Source: Hyphomonadaceae bacterium
Lineage (GTDB): Bacteria > Pseudomonadota > Alphaproteobacteria > Caulobacterales > Aquidulcibacteraceae
Length of the DNA: 64,000 nucleotides
Assembly: GCA_019636095.1 (NCBI GenBank)
Contig: JAHBYF010000005.1
Coordinates: 186,001-250,000, forward strand
Direction: 5' to 3'
The notes below the pieces were generated by a model that saw only the letters and a list, made by a program, of their open reading frames with translations, made no database searches and was not told the origin of the DNA. Shown piece by piece: positions 1-7,936 of the stretch; position 1 is the first letter of the stretch; each line of letters opens with the position of its first letter. The position numbers and the translations under genes are program-made.

Positions 1-1941
1 GTGCTGTGGCGCTTGCGTGAGCTTGGCGTCGCCGAGCAGGGCGCCAGCCCGGACGATGGCCGCCAGCTTTTCTTGGATGACTCGCCAGTTGGATTCTTTG
101 CGGCGAAGTCTGACGGACAGATCATCTATATGAATCGCTCGCTGCGCGCGGTGCTGGGGCTTGGCGACGACCCGCAGTTGTTGCGCGTCAAGGACATGAT
201 CAAGGAAGACGCGAGCCGGCTCATTCGCCGCGATCGCCGTGGCTTCGGGCCGTCGCGCGCCAAGGTCACTCTGAAAGGCATTGACGGGCAGGAAACGCAA
301 GCGAGCGTGCTGAGCTTCACGCCAGTTGACGACATCGATGGCGCGGTGCGCGGCTTGGTGTTTTTCTCCGAGGCGGAGTCGCCGGAAAGCGCGGTGGTGA
401 CGCGCTCAGTGGATACGGCCAGCGCCGATGGCGTGTTCGCTCAGGCGCCGTTCGGCGTCGCAGTGTTGGATGGCATCGATCCGGGATCTTGCGCGGTGTT
501 GGATTCCAACGCCGCGCTGATGGAAATGACGCAAGGGCGAGCGACGCCGAGTGCGGCGTTCGCTGATCTTTTTGAGGCGTCGGAGGGTCCGGCGGCGTTG
601 GCGCACCGTTTGCGGCAAGCCTTGAACGATCCGATCGAGATTACGCTGGCGACGGCGCCGCCGACTGCGGTGCACGTACAGCTGGCGCGTGGCGCCGATG
701 GGCGGGCGCTCGCCTACATTTCCAACGTCTCGCAGCAGCGCGAACTTGAGACGCGCTTGGCGCAGTCTGAGAAGATGCGCGAGATCGGCGAACTGGCAGC
801 AGGCGTTGCGCACGACTTCAATAACCTGCTCACGGTGGTGATGCAGACGTGCTCGTATCTGCTGCGCCGCCACCCGGTGGGCGATGCCGATTATCCGATG
901 CTGAAGGAGATCGCCGATCACGCGACAACGGCGAAAGAGCTTTCGGAAATGCTGCGCGCCTATGCGCGTCAGCAGAACTTTGCGCGCGAAGTGTTCGATG
1001 TCGGGGACTTCCTCGGCTCCAAGCAGGAACTGATCCGGCGCGTCATGGGCGCATCGATCCAGACCGAAATCCGCCACGGCCGCGATCTGCCGTATGTGAA
1101 AGTCGATAAAACCCAGCTTGAGCGCGTGGTCGTAAACCTCGCCACCAATGCGCGTGATGCGATGACGCCGAAGGGGTCGCCGATTGCGCGTGATGGCAAG
1201 TTGATGATTCGCACGTCGGTGATCGAAGCCGCTTCGGCCCGCGCCATGGGTCACACGCCGATGGAAGACGGCAAGTATGTGATGATCGAGGTGGAAGACA
1301 CCGGCGGCGGCATCAAGCCGGAGCACGCCGCGAAAATCTTCCGCCCGTATCATTCGACCAAGGAGGCCGGCAAAGGCACAGGGCTCGGGCTCGCCACCAG
1401 CTACGGCATCATCAAGCAATCGGGCGGCTACATCTTCTTCACCTCGAAGGTTGGCGTGGGCACGACGTTCCGCATCTTCTTGCCGGAATACACGCCGACA
1501 CAGGAAGAGTTGGATGAGATCGCCGAAAAGGAACGCGCGCTGATCGCGCCGCCGCCGAAGGATGTTTCGGGGCGCGGCAAGATTCTGTTCGTGGAAGACT
1601 TGGTGCCGGTGCGCCGCGCGACGGTGCGCAATCTGAAGGAGTGCGGCTACGAAGTCGAAGAGGCGGGCGATGGCCAGGAAGCGCTCGACATTTTGACCGC
1701 GAAGCCCGGCGCGTTCGACATCATCATCTCGGACGTCTCGATGCCGATCATGACCGGGCCGGAGATGCTTGAAGAGGCGGAGCCGTCGATGATCGGCAAC
1801 GCCAAGGTGCTCTTCCTCTCAGGCTATGCGCCTGAGAGCTTCAGCGACGTGCTGGAGAAATACCCCGTGCACTATCTGTCGAAGCCGGTGACGATGGAGC
1901 AGCTGGTCGGGCGCGTGAAGGAGCTGCTGGCCGCGGCTTAG
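1..1941 (+). CDS. cckA: Hybrid histidine kinase CckA, 5' end cut by window
   Basis: Membrane hybrid kinase that passes phosphate through ChpT to CtrA and CpdR in the Caulobacter-type cell-cycle circuit (family knowledge). Visible in order: two PAS-like regions (about residues 20-125 and 140-245), a HisKA box AAGVAHDFNNLL with the phospho-accepting His at visible residue 271, a HATPase domain (N box near 378, DTGGG near 433) and a C-terminal receiver with its Asp at 578 (IIISDVSMP). Caulobacter CckA is about 690 residues and begins with two membrane helices. None are seen here, so the window starts inside the gene and the GTG at base 1 is not a credible start. HDFNN rather than HELRT in the H box is typical of CckA. 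Confidence 0.9.
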   Translation: MLWRLRELGVAEQGASPDDGRQLFLDDSPVGFFAAKSDGQIIYMNRSLRAVLGLGDDPQLLRVKDMIKEDASRLIRRDRRGFGPSRAKVTLKGIDGQETQASVLSFTPVDDIDGAVRGLVFFSEAESPESAVVTRSVDTASADGVFAQAPFGVAVLDGIDPGSCAVLDSNAALMEMTQGRATPSAAFADLFEASEGPAALAHRLRQALNDPIEITLATAPPTAVHVQLARGADGRALAYISNVSQQRELETRLAQSEKMREIGELAAGVAHDFNNLLTVVMQTCSYLLRRHPVGDADYPMLKEIADHATTAKELSEMLRAYARQQNFAREVFDVGDFLGSKQELIRRVMGASIQTEIRHGRDLPYVKVDKTQLERVVVNLATNARDAMTPKGSPIARDGKLMIRTSVIEAASARAMGHTPMEDGKYVMIEVEDTGGGIKPEHAAKIFRPYHSTKEAGKGTGLGLATSYGIIKQSGGYIFFTSKVGVGTTFRIFLPEYTPTQEELDEIAEKERALIAPPPKDVSGRGKILFVEDLVPVRRATVRNLKECGYEVEEAGDGQEALDILTAKPGAFDIIISDVSMPIMTGPEMLEEAEPSMIGNAKVLFLSGYAPESFSDVLEKYPVHYLSKPVTMEQLVGRVKELLAAA

Positions 1942-1942
1942 T

Positions 1943-1969
1943 CTTCCTCTCCCTGTGCGGGAGAGGAAG
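1943..1969 (+). terminator. Stem-loop after cckA
   Basis: A perfect 11-bp inverted repeat (CTTCCTCTCCC / GGGAGAGGAAG) with a 5-base loop starts two bases after the cckA stop. It has no T-run, so it is a weak intrinsic terminator at best. It may instead be a copy of a dispersed palindromic repeat, since this CTCTCCC...GGGAGAG shape is common in alphaproteobacterial intergenic regions. Confidence 0.5.
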
Positions 1970-2051
1970 CGTTTGTCCAAACAACGATGGTGAGGTGTGG
2001 TGGCGCAAGCGCGCCGTCACCCCGCCTCTGACCTTAGCTTCGCTCCGGTCT

Positions 2052-2076
2052 GTCTCCTCCCACGAGGGACGGAGAC
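2052..2076 (-). terminator. Stem-loop after the aldo/keto reductase
   Basis: GTCTCC-TCCC pairs with GGGACGGAGAC across a 4-base loop, with one bulged base. It lies five bases beyond the stop codon of the minus-strand reductase in the convergent gap with cckA. There is no T-run. Its position suggests termination or mRNA 3'-end protection. Confidence 0.4.
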
Positions 2077-2080
2077 GAAC

Positions 2081-2950
2081 TCAGCGGCCCGCCTTGCGCA
2101 GTGTCTCGAACTCTTCCTTGGTGAGTTCGATGTCGGCGGCGGCGGTGTTTTCTTCCAAGTGCTTCACCTTGCCGGTGCCTGGGATCGGCAACATGACTGG
2201 GCTGCGTCGCAACACCCAAGCGAGCGCGACTTGGCTTGGCGCCGCGCCCTTGGCTTTTGCGATCTTGTCGAGCACCGAGCCTTCGCGGGCGAGATCGCCG
2301 GCGGCGAGCGGGTACCAAGGGATGAAGCCGATATTCTGCGCTTCGCAATAGTTCAGCACGTCTTCGCTCTGGCGATTGGCCAAGTTGTAGAGGTTCTGCA
2401 CCGTCGCGACCGGGAAGATTTTCTGCGCCGCTTTGATCTGATCGACGCTGACTTCGGAGAGGCCAGCATGAGCGATGATGCCTTGGTCGAGCAGCGACTT
2501 CACGGCGTCGAACTGCTCGCCCGCGGGGACTTTCGAGTCGATGCGGTGGAGCTGCCAGAGTTTGTGCTGCTCGACGCCGAGGCGTTTCAGGCTGCCCTTC
2601 GCATCGGCTATCAGTTTTTCTGGACGGCCGTCTTGGCCCCAAACGTCCGGGCCGCCACGCGTGAGGCCGCCTTTGGTGGCGATGATCACATTGTCGGCGT
2701 AGGGCGCGAGCGCTTCGTGGATCAGCTCTTCGGAGACGTGCGGGCCGTAGGATTCCGCCGTATCGATGAAGTTGATGCCGAGTTCGGGAACGCGTTGCAG
2801 AACGGCGATAGCTTCGCGTTTGTCGCTCGGTGGACCCCAAATGCCTTTGCCGGTGACGCGCATGGCGCCGAAGCCGAGGCGATTTACTTCAAACTCGCCG
2901 CCAATTTTGAACTGGCCTGAGCGCGCGGCGAGCGTGGTTGATTGCGACAT
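2081..2950 (-). CDS. Aldo/keto reductase
   Basis: NAD(P)H-dependent oxidoreductase of the aldo/keto reductase superfamily, 289 residues, a normal single-domain length. The catalytic tetrad is visible: Asp63 and Tyr68 in FIDTAESYG, Lys93 in IIATKGG, and His135 in LWQLHRID. The C-terminal part has the usual [19 protein letters not shown] segment, in which the phosphate of NADP is normally bound. The substrate cannot be read from the sequence; bacterial members of this branch reduce a range of aldehydes and ketones. It is transcribed alone, convergent with cckA and separated from it by two stem-loops. The ATG start is supported by a normal family N-terminus. Confidence 0.9.
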   Translation of the reverse strand: MSQSTTLAARSGQFKIGGEFEVNRLGFGAMRVTGKGIWGPPSDKREAIAVLQRVPELGINFIDTAESYGPHVSEELIHEALAPYADNVIIATKGGLTRGGPDVWGQDGRPEKLIADAKGSLKRLGVEQHKLWQLHRIDSKVPAGEQFDAVKSLLDQGIIAHAGLSEVSVDQIKAAQKIFPVATVQNLYNLANRQSEDVLNYCEAQNIGFIPWYPLAAGDLAREGSVLDKIAKAKGAAPSQVALAWVLRRSPVMLPIPGTGKVKHLEENTAAADIELTKEEFETLRKAGR

Positions 2951-3110
2951 GAGCGGATGTCCTTGAATAGCGAAGGGGACGCCGCTCGGACCGGCGCGCT
3001 TCGGGAAAATGGGAGGAGCGCCGCAAAGGGCACGACCGACATTTGGGAATGTGGCGCGTTCGCGGCAAGGCGGCGCTTCGTGAATCTTTTGAAACGCCGC
3101 TTGCGCCGCG

Positions 3111-4025
3111 TCAGCCGATCCAGCGCGCGATGGCCGCGGCGACGGCCGGATCGTTATCGGTGGTGAGTGCGAAACTCGCCATGGCGTCGAGCCCGGGTTC
3201 TGCGCGCTTGTAGAAATGTTGCAATTCGGGGAAGCGGGCGATCTCTGTTAGAAGGTCAGCGCGTGCGGCGGCGAGTTGATCGACTTGTTCCGGCGTCACC
3301 GATTGATCGCGCCCGCCTTGGATGAGCAACGTGCGCAAGCTGACGCGCGCAATGGCGGCGCATGGATCGACAGCGTCGACTTCACGAATGTACGCGACCG
3401 CCTGTGGTGGCATTTGCGCCAAGCCTGCAAGCATCGGATTGGCGCGGGCGGCATCGCTGAGCGGAAGGCCCTCACGTATATCAATTGCGGCTGTGTCGAA
3501 GCCACTCATATCCGCGCCTGGCATCATCGCTGCGGTTTGCGCGCGCATGATGTCCAGCAAACGCAGCGCCGGACCTGATAGGCTGATCATGCCGTCGATG
3601 CCTTCGTTCGCGCCTGCGCAGAGGAGCGAGGCGACGACTGCGCCTTCGCTGTGTCCCGCCACGAAGAGTGGCGCATCGGGGGCTGCTTCGCGCAAGCGCA
3701 CAACTGCCGTCCGGGCAACAACAACACGCTCTTCGAAGTGAAGGTGCGCGGCCGCGCGTTCTGCGTCGATCGTCTCGCTGCCGGTGCCGGGGCCGATCTT
3801 GGCTTGGCGCATTGAGGCGACGCCGAGCGCGGCAAGTTGATGCGCGAGGTCGCGATAGACGTGCGGGCGCACGTTCCATGCGGGGAAGTCACCGTCGGCG
3901 TCCACGAAGAGCGAGCCGGGGAGGATGAGCACGCTGGCTTTCGCAGCACCCGCGGGCCTGGCGATGCGGCCAGGAATGTGGACACCGTCGATAAGGAGGG
4001 AGGCGTCTTCTTCCGTCATGGTCAA
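3111..4025 (-). CDS. Alpha/beta hydrolase
   Basis: Serine hydrolase of the alpha/beta fold, 304 residues. The nucleophile elbow is GHSEG with Ser126 ([13 protein letters not shown]). A plausible acid is the Asp in [12 protein letters not shown] (about residue 245), and the general base is a His in the ELQHFYKRA stretch about 30 residues later, the expected order. An oxyanion strand LILPGSL lies near residue 35. No signal peptide or membrane helix is seen, so it is probably cytoplasmic. The substrate is unknown; the dienelactone-hydrolase or acyl-esterase type is possible. Base 4025 is the first ATG; a second Met two codons later is equally possible. Confidence 0.8.
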   Translation of the reverse strand: MTMTEEDASLLIDGVHIPGRIARPAGAAKASVLILPGSLFVDADGDFPAWNVRPHVYRDLAHQLAALGVASMRQAKIGPGTGSETIDAERAAAHLHFEERVVVARTAVVRLREAAPDAPLFVAGHSEGAVVASLLCAGANEGIDGMISLSGPALRLLDIMRAQTAAMMPGADMSGFDTAAIDIREGLPLSDAARANPMLAGLAQMPPQAVAYIREVDAVDPCAAIARVSLRTLLIQGGRDQSVTPEQVDQLAAARADLLTEIARFPELQHFYKRAEPGLDAMASFALTTDNDPAVAAAIARWIG

Positions 4026-4213
4026 CTCCTGGGCGATGGCGGGCGTGGCGAGAGCGCACGCAGCAGCGATGAGGGTTCTGCGGTATGGAAGGTGTTTCGA
4101 GCCGGACCTTGGGGTCGGCTCAAGAGGGAACTTGCATCCGCGCGCAGGATCAAGCGTGTGCCTTATTGCGCCGGCGCTCGGCCTTCATATTTCTGTGGCG
4201 GGAGATTGCTCAC

Positions 4214-5086
4214 ATGAGAAAGCTTGTTGTCGTTCAGGATGCGCCGCGCCCGCATTGGGTGGGGGATGGCTTTCCGGTGCGCTCGATGTTTTCGCCGCAG
4301 ACGCATGGCGCGCTGCTCTCGCCATTCATTCTGCTGGACTACGCGCCGCCGACAGAGTTTGGGCCTGCGCCGCGGAAGCGTGGCGTCGGTGTCCATCCCC
4401 ATCGCGGCTTCGAGACGGTGACGATCGTCTATTCAGGTGAAGTCGATCACCGCGATAGTACCGGCAATGGCGGCCACATTGGCCCGGGCGACGTGCAATG
4501 GATGACGGCGGCATCCGGCATTCTGCATGAGGAGTTTCACTCAGCTGCGTTCACGCGCGACGGCGGCACGATGGAAATGGTGCAGCTTTGGGTGAACTTG
4601 CCGGCGAAGGATAAGATGAGCCCTCCAAGCTATCAGACGCTGATGGATGGCGAAATTCCGCCGGTGGAATTGGCCGATTGCGCCGGGCGCCTGCGTGTGA
4701 TCGCGGGTGCGTATGACGGCGCGCGCGGGCCGGCGAAGACATTTACGCCAATCAACATTTGGGATGTGCGTTTGAATGCTGGCGGCAAGGCAACGTTCTC
4801 ATTGCCCGAAGGTCATACGCTTGCTGTGTTGGTGCAGAGCGGAGCGGTGAAGCTGAATGGCGGCGAGGTTGCGCGTGAAGCGCAGTTCGCGATCTTTGAG
4901 CGCGAAGGCGGTGCGATTGAGATTGAAGCGGAGAGCGACTCCAAAGTGCTGGTGTTGAGCGGCGAGCCGATCGATGAGCCGGTGGCGTGGTACGGGCCGT
5001 TCGTGATGAACACTGAGGACGAGATCCGTCAGGCGATCACGGATTTTAACTCGGGCAAGTTCGGCGACGTGCGAGCGTTTGCTTAG
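4214..5086 (+). CDS. Pirin family protein
   Basis: Bicupin of the pirin family, 290 residues. The N-terminal cupin carries the metal ligands of pirins: His61 and His63 in HPHRGFETV, His105 and Glu107 in SGILHEEFH. Bacterial pirins are reported as iron-binding, sometimes with quercetinase activity or roles in redox metabolism; nothing here chooses between these. The C-terminal cupin starts at about residue 170. The ATG chosen has a GGGAG-like site upstream and matches the usual N-terminus (MRKLVVVQD...). A longer frame upstream would add 43 residues unlike the family. The stop overlaps the end of the next gene, on the opposite strand, by four bases. Confidence 0.9.
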   Translation: MRKLVVVQDAPRPHWVGDGFPVRSMFSPQTHGALLSPFILLDYAPPTEFGPAPRKRGVGVHPHRGFETVTIVYSGEVDHRDSTGNGGHIGPGDVQWMTAASGILHEEFHSAAFTRDGGTMEMVQLWVNLPAKDKMSPPSYQTLMDGEIPPVELADCAGRLRVIAGAYDGARGPAKTFTPINIWDVRLNAGGKATFSLPEGHTLAVLVQSGAVKLNGGEVAREAQFAIFEREGGAIEIEAESDSKVLVLSGEPIDEPVAWYGPFVMNTEDEIRQAITDFNSGKFGDVRAFA

Positions 5087-5706
5087 CGATCTGCAGGCCG
5101 CAGGGCCCAGACGTTTTCGCACCAACGGTCGCGTATGTATTCACCGTTGCGGATTGCAAACGCGAGCCGGGATTGGTCAGCATCCTCGGCAATGACACAG
5201 ATCGTGAGAGGGGCCGTGCGCGCCTGTAGGCGCCAATCAGGTCCAGGAGATTGGCAACCGGGAACGGTTCGAACGCGGCTGCCAACGCCGATGTACAGGC
5301 ACGATTGGCGTGAGGCCTCGGTGATGACGTCCAGCACGCGCTGATCTCGGAGCAGCCCCCCTTTCAACGTCACGACGTTGCAGCCGCCGTCGCGTTCGTT
5401 CGATCGCATGCATCCTGGGCCGCCGTCCGTGCCGCGCACAAAAATGCACTCGGGTGCCGGCGCAAAACCTTCCATTGGCGGTGAGCAATTGTTCGCAAGC
5501 GTGGCGGGCGCGTCATTGCCCAGTGCAGTTTCGATGCTGGTGCTGAGGCCGTTGGCCAGCCACCAATTGCCTTGTGACTGAGCTTCAGGGCTAAGCGTGA
5601 AGAAGATTGCGACTATGATCGCGTAGATGAAGCGCGCGGCATACGCGCAGAGCAACGCAGCCGCGCCGAGGCCAAGCCCTGCCAGCAGCTTGTCGCGCGG
5701 CTTCAT
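5083..5706 (-). CDS. Unknown membrane-anchored, cysteine-containing protein
   Basis: 207 residues that I do not recognise. Residues about 8-37 form one long hydrophobic helix (start of an uncleaved anchor), followed by an extracytoplasmic part with ten cysteines that could form disulfides (for example in NNCSPP, PECIF, PGCMRS, GGCNVV, QSCLYI, PGCQSP). The C-terminal half has regular beta-like segments (RLQARTAPLTICVIAE). It follows a small gene on the same strand after 7 bases and may be co-transcribed with it. It ends four bases inside the pirin gene, tail to tail. Confidence 0.6.
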   Translation of the reverse strand: MKPRDKLLAGLGLGAAALLCAYAARFIYAIIVAIFFTLSPEAQSQGNWWLANGLSTSIETALGNDAPATLANNCSPPMEGFAPAPECIFVRGTDGGPGCMRSNERDGGCNVVTLKGGLLRDQRVLDVITEASRQSCLYIGVGSRVRTVPGCQSPGPDWRLQARTAPLTICVIAEDADQSRLAFAIRNGEYIRDRWCENVWALRPADR

Positions 5707-5713
5707 ATCGGCG

Positions 5714-5947
5714 CTAGCGATTGACTTTCGGCAGGCGGCGCGCGGCGAGGATCACGAGCTTTTCGCTCGGCGGATAGACGACGACGCCGCCATCGGGCGC
5801 GGTGACGAGCACCATGTTCGGGTCAGGCTTCTGAATGGGCCCAGCTGGGCGCGAGAGCGCGGCCGTCTTCACGCGAAAGGAGCTGACGGCCTCCAAAGTG
5901 GCCGGAACGTCGCCGCGCGGCGGAATGGGCGCTAGAGACTGAGCCAT
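5714..5947 (-). CDS. Small conserved-looking protein of unknown function
   Basis: 77 residues beginning MAQSLAPIPPRG. The ATG at 5947 has a strong GAGAGGA site about 9 bases upstream, whereas the longer frame starting at 6061 has none, so the shorter form is preferred. The sequence has no cysteine, helix or motif that I can assign. The middle (NMVLVTAPDGGVVVYPPSEK) looks like two beta strands with a turn, and the C-terminus is basic. It is upstream of, and probably in one transcript with, the membrane-anchored protein that follows. Confidence 0.6.
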   Translation of the reverse strand: MAQSLAPIPPRGDVPATLEAVSSFRVKTAALSRPAGPIQKPDPNMVLVTAPDGGVVVYPPSEKLVILAARRLPKVNR

Positions 5948-6116
5948 CCGACCATCCTCTCTGTTTCTCCCTCGAAAGTACTTAATGGCCAGCCGATTGG
6001 GTAGCGCTGGCGTCAGAAAGGCGCGCCGACCGCAGGTTTTCGTTACGCGCTTAACCCTCACGCCCGCGAATCCGGCCAGACATGATCCCAGACAGCGGCA
6101 TTCTCAATCGGCCGAT

Positions 6117-6131
6117 GTTCCGCTTGTGTTC
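6117..6131 (+). promoter_or_regulatory. LexA (SOS) box upstream of recA
   Basis: GTTC-N7-GTTC with spacer CGCTTGT, an exact match to the LexA operator of alphaproteobacteria, 96 bases before the recA start. It predicts DNA-damage induction of recA by release of LexA. Confidence 0.85.
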
Positions 6132-6226
6132 TCAGAACAAACGCGGTACAAACGATTCAACGGCGGCGCGTGGGCAGGCCGATGGCCTTTAGAGCTGGAC
6201 TCGGGGCCAAATGGAGGGCGTGAGAG

Positions 6227-7309
6227 ATGGCATCGAAGCTGAAGCTTGTTGAGGAAACGGTGGAAACGGACAAGCAGAAGGCCCTCTCAGCCGCTCTGAA
6301 GCAGATCGACCAAGCCTTCGGCAAAGGCTCGGTTATGCGTCTGGGCGAAAAGCCGGTCGTTGAGATTGAGGCAATCTCCACCGGTTCGCTCTCGCTGGAT
6401 ATCGCGCTTGGCATTGGCGGCCTGCCAAAGGGCCGCATCGTTGAGATTTATGGTCCGGAATCTTCGGGCAAGACGACGCTTGCACTGCACTGCATCGCTG
6501 AAGCGCAAAAGAGCGGCGGTGTGTGCGCGTTCGTTGACGCCGAGCACGCGCTTGATCCGATCTATGCGCGCAAGCTGGGCGTTGATCTGGATGACCTTTT
6601 GGTCTCGCAGCCGGACACCGGCGAACAGGCGCTTGAAATCACCGACACGCTGGTGCGCTCGGGCGCGGTCGACGTGCTCGTTGTCGACTCTGTCGCGGCG
6701 CTGACGCCGCGGGCGGAAATCGAGGGCGAGATGGGCGACAGCTTGCCTGGTCTGCAAGCACGCTTGATGAGCCAGGCGCTGCGCAAACTGACGGCCTCAA
6801 TCAACAAGTCGAAGACGTTGGTGATCTTCATCAACCAGATCCGCATGAAGATCGGCGTGATGTACGGCAACCCGGAAACGACGACGGGCGGCAATGCGCT
6901 GAAATTCTATTCCTCGGTGCGTTTGGATATCCGCCGCACCGGCCAAATCAAGGAGCGTGACGAAGTCGTCGGCTCAGAGACCCGCGTGAAAGTGGTGAAA
7001 AACAAGGTGGCGCCGCCGTTCAAGCAGGTGCAGTTCGACATCATTTACGGCGAAGGCGTCTCCAAGACCGGCGAGCTGATCGAACTCGGCGTGAAGGCGG
7101 GCATCATCGATAAGTCGGGCGCCTGGTACGCCTATGGCTCGCAAAAGATTGGCCAAGGCAAGGAGGCCGCGCGCCGCTTCTTGAAGGAAAACCGCGCCGT
7201 GGCGATTGAGATCGAAGATAAGATCCGCGGCAAAACCCAAGCGATGTCGGATGCGATGTATTCGCCGCCGACTGATGAGGAAGAGAAGGACGCTGCTGAC
7301 GGCGAATAG
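6227..7309 (+). CDS. recA: Recombinase RecA
   Basis: DNA-dependent ATPase for strand exchange and co-protease for LexA cleavage, 360 residues, a full-length bacterial RecA. Walker A is GPESSGKT at 76-83, Walker B is [10 protein letters not shown] near 150, the L1/L2 region includes [19 protein letters not shown], and the acidic tail ends [11 protein letters not shown]. It stands alone behind a LexA box, so SOS control is expected. The recA-alaS-icd neighbourhood is common in alphaproteobacteria, so this is core chromosome. Confidence 0.98.
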   Translation: MASKLKLVEETVETDKQKALSAALKQIDQAFGKGSVMRLGEKPVVEIEAISTGSLSLDIALGIGGLPKGRIVEIYGPESSGKTTLALHCIAEAQKSGGVCAFVDAEHALDPIYARKLGVDLDDLLVSQPDTGEQALEITDTLVRSGAVDVLVVDSVAALTPRAEIEGEMGDSLPGLQARLMSQALRKLTASINKSKTLVIFINQIRMKIGVMYGNPETTTGGNALKFYSSVRLDIRRTGQIKERDEVVGSETRVKVVKNKVAPPFKQVQFDIIYGEGVSKTGELIELGVKAGIIDKSGAWYAYGSQKIGQGKEAARRFLKENRAVAIEIEDKIRGKTQAMSDAMYSPPTDEEEKDAADGE

Positions 7310-7407
7310 GAATAGGTTTCGCTGGCCGGTTCGGGACGTATAGCCGACCCGACCCCATGCCCTGGCGCGTCTCGGGCCGGCCGGCGGATTACCTCGGAGA
7401 GTGGCGA

Positions 7408-7833
7408 GTGGAGCCGCGAGTTTCTCTGATTACGATCGGCGTCAGCGATCTTGCGCGGTCAAAGGCCTTCTACACGAAGCTCGGATTTACGGCGTCGTCG
7501 GTGGGCGGCGCCGAAGTCGTTTTCCTGCAGGCGGGCCCGATGGCGCTTTGCCTGTTTGCGCGCGAGAGTCTTGCGTGCGATGCGGATGTTCCGGCTGAAG
7601 GAAGTGGTTTCCGCGGTATCGCCATCGCCCACAATGTACGTGAGAAGGGTGAGGTCGACGCCGTTATCGCGGAGGCTGTCGCGGCCGGTGGAACGATCGC
7701 GAAGGCGGCGCACAATGCGACGTGGGGCGGGCGTTCGGGCTACTTCGCCGATCCAGATGGGCATCTTTGGGAGGTGGCGTGGAATCCGCACTTCCCGCTA
7801 TCGCCAGATGGCGCGCTCACCCTGCCGCCGTGA
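7408..7833 (+). CDS. VOC (glyoxalase/bleomycin resistance) family protein
   Basis: A 141-residue vicinal-oxygen-chelate protein. The fold signature is clear at both ends: ITIGVSDLARSKAFYTKLGF at the start and YFADPDGHLWEVAWNP at the end, where His and Glu are typical metal ligands of the second module. The reaction is unknown; such single-domain proteins include lactoylglutathione lyase-like enzymes and antibiotic-binding proteins. The GTG start at 7408 has a GGAGA site 7-8 bases upstream and gives the normal N-terminus. The longer ATG frame adds 17 unrelated residues. Confidence 0.85.
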   Translation: MEPRVSLITIGVSDLARSKAFYTKLGFTASSVGGAEVVFLQAGPMALCLFARESLACDADVPAEGSGFRGIAIAHNVREKGEVDAVIAEAVAAGGTIAKAAHNATWGGRSGYFADPDGHLWEVAWNPHFPLSPDGALTLPP

Positions 7834-7905
7834 TCAGGGTGTGACGTAACCGCAAGGCCCCAGGGCGTCCTGCCGCTTGGCGTTCGCGCTTGCGGTACAA
7901 TATAC

Positions 7906-7929
7906 CAAGCCAAACTTCGATTTGGCTTG
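7906..7929 (+). promoter_or_regulatory. Stem-loop in the alaS leader
   Basis: A perfect 9-bp stem (CAAGCCAAA / TTTGGCTTG) with a 6-base loop ends 7 bases before the alaS ATG and takes up the usual ribosome-binding position. It could tune translation or be bound by a protein. A possible AT-rich -10 (TACAATATACC) precedes it. Confidence 0.45.
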
Positions 7930-7936
7930 AGATCAG

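Noticed and set aside
406..1419. 337-codon open frame antisense to cckA
   Set aside because: Long antisense frames are common in GC-rich DNA. The Arg/His-rich translation mirrors the kinase codons, while the plus strand encodes clear kinase motifs.
1995..2920. Plus-strand frame of about 300 codons over the aldo/keto reductase
   Set aside because: Antisense to a gene with a full catalytic tetrad. Translation lacks any family pattern.
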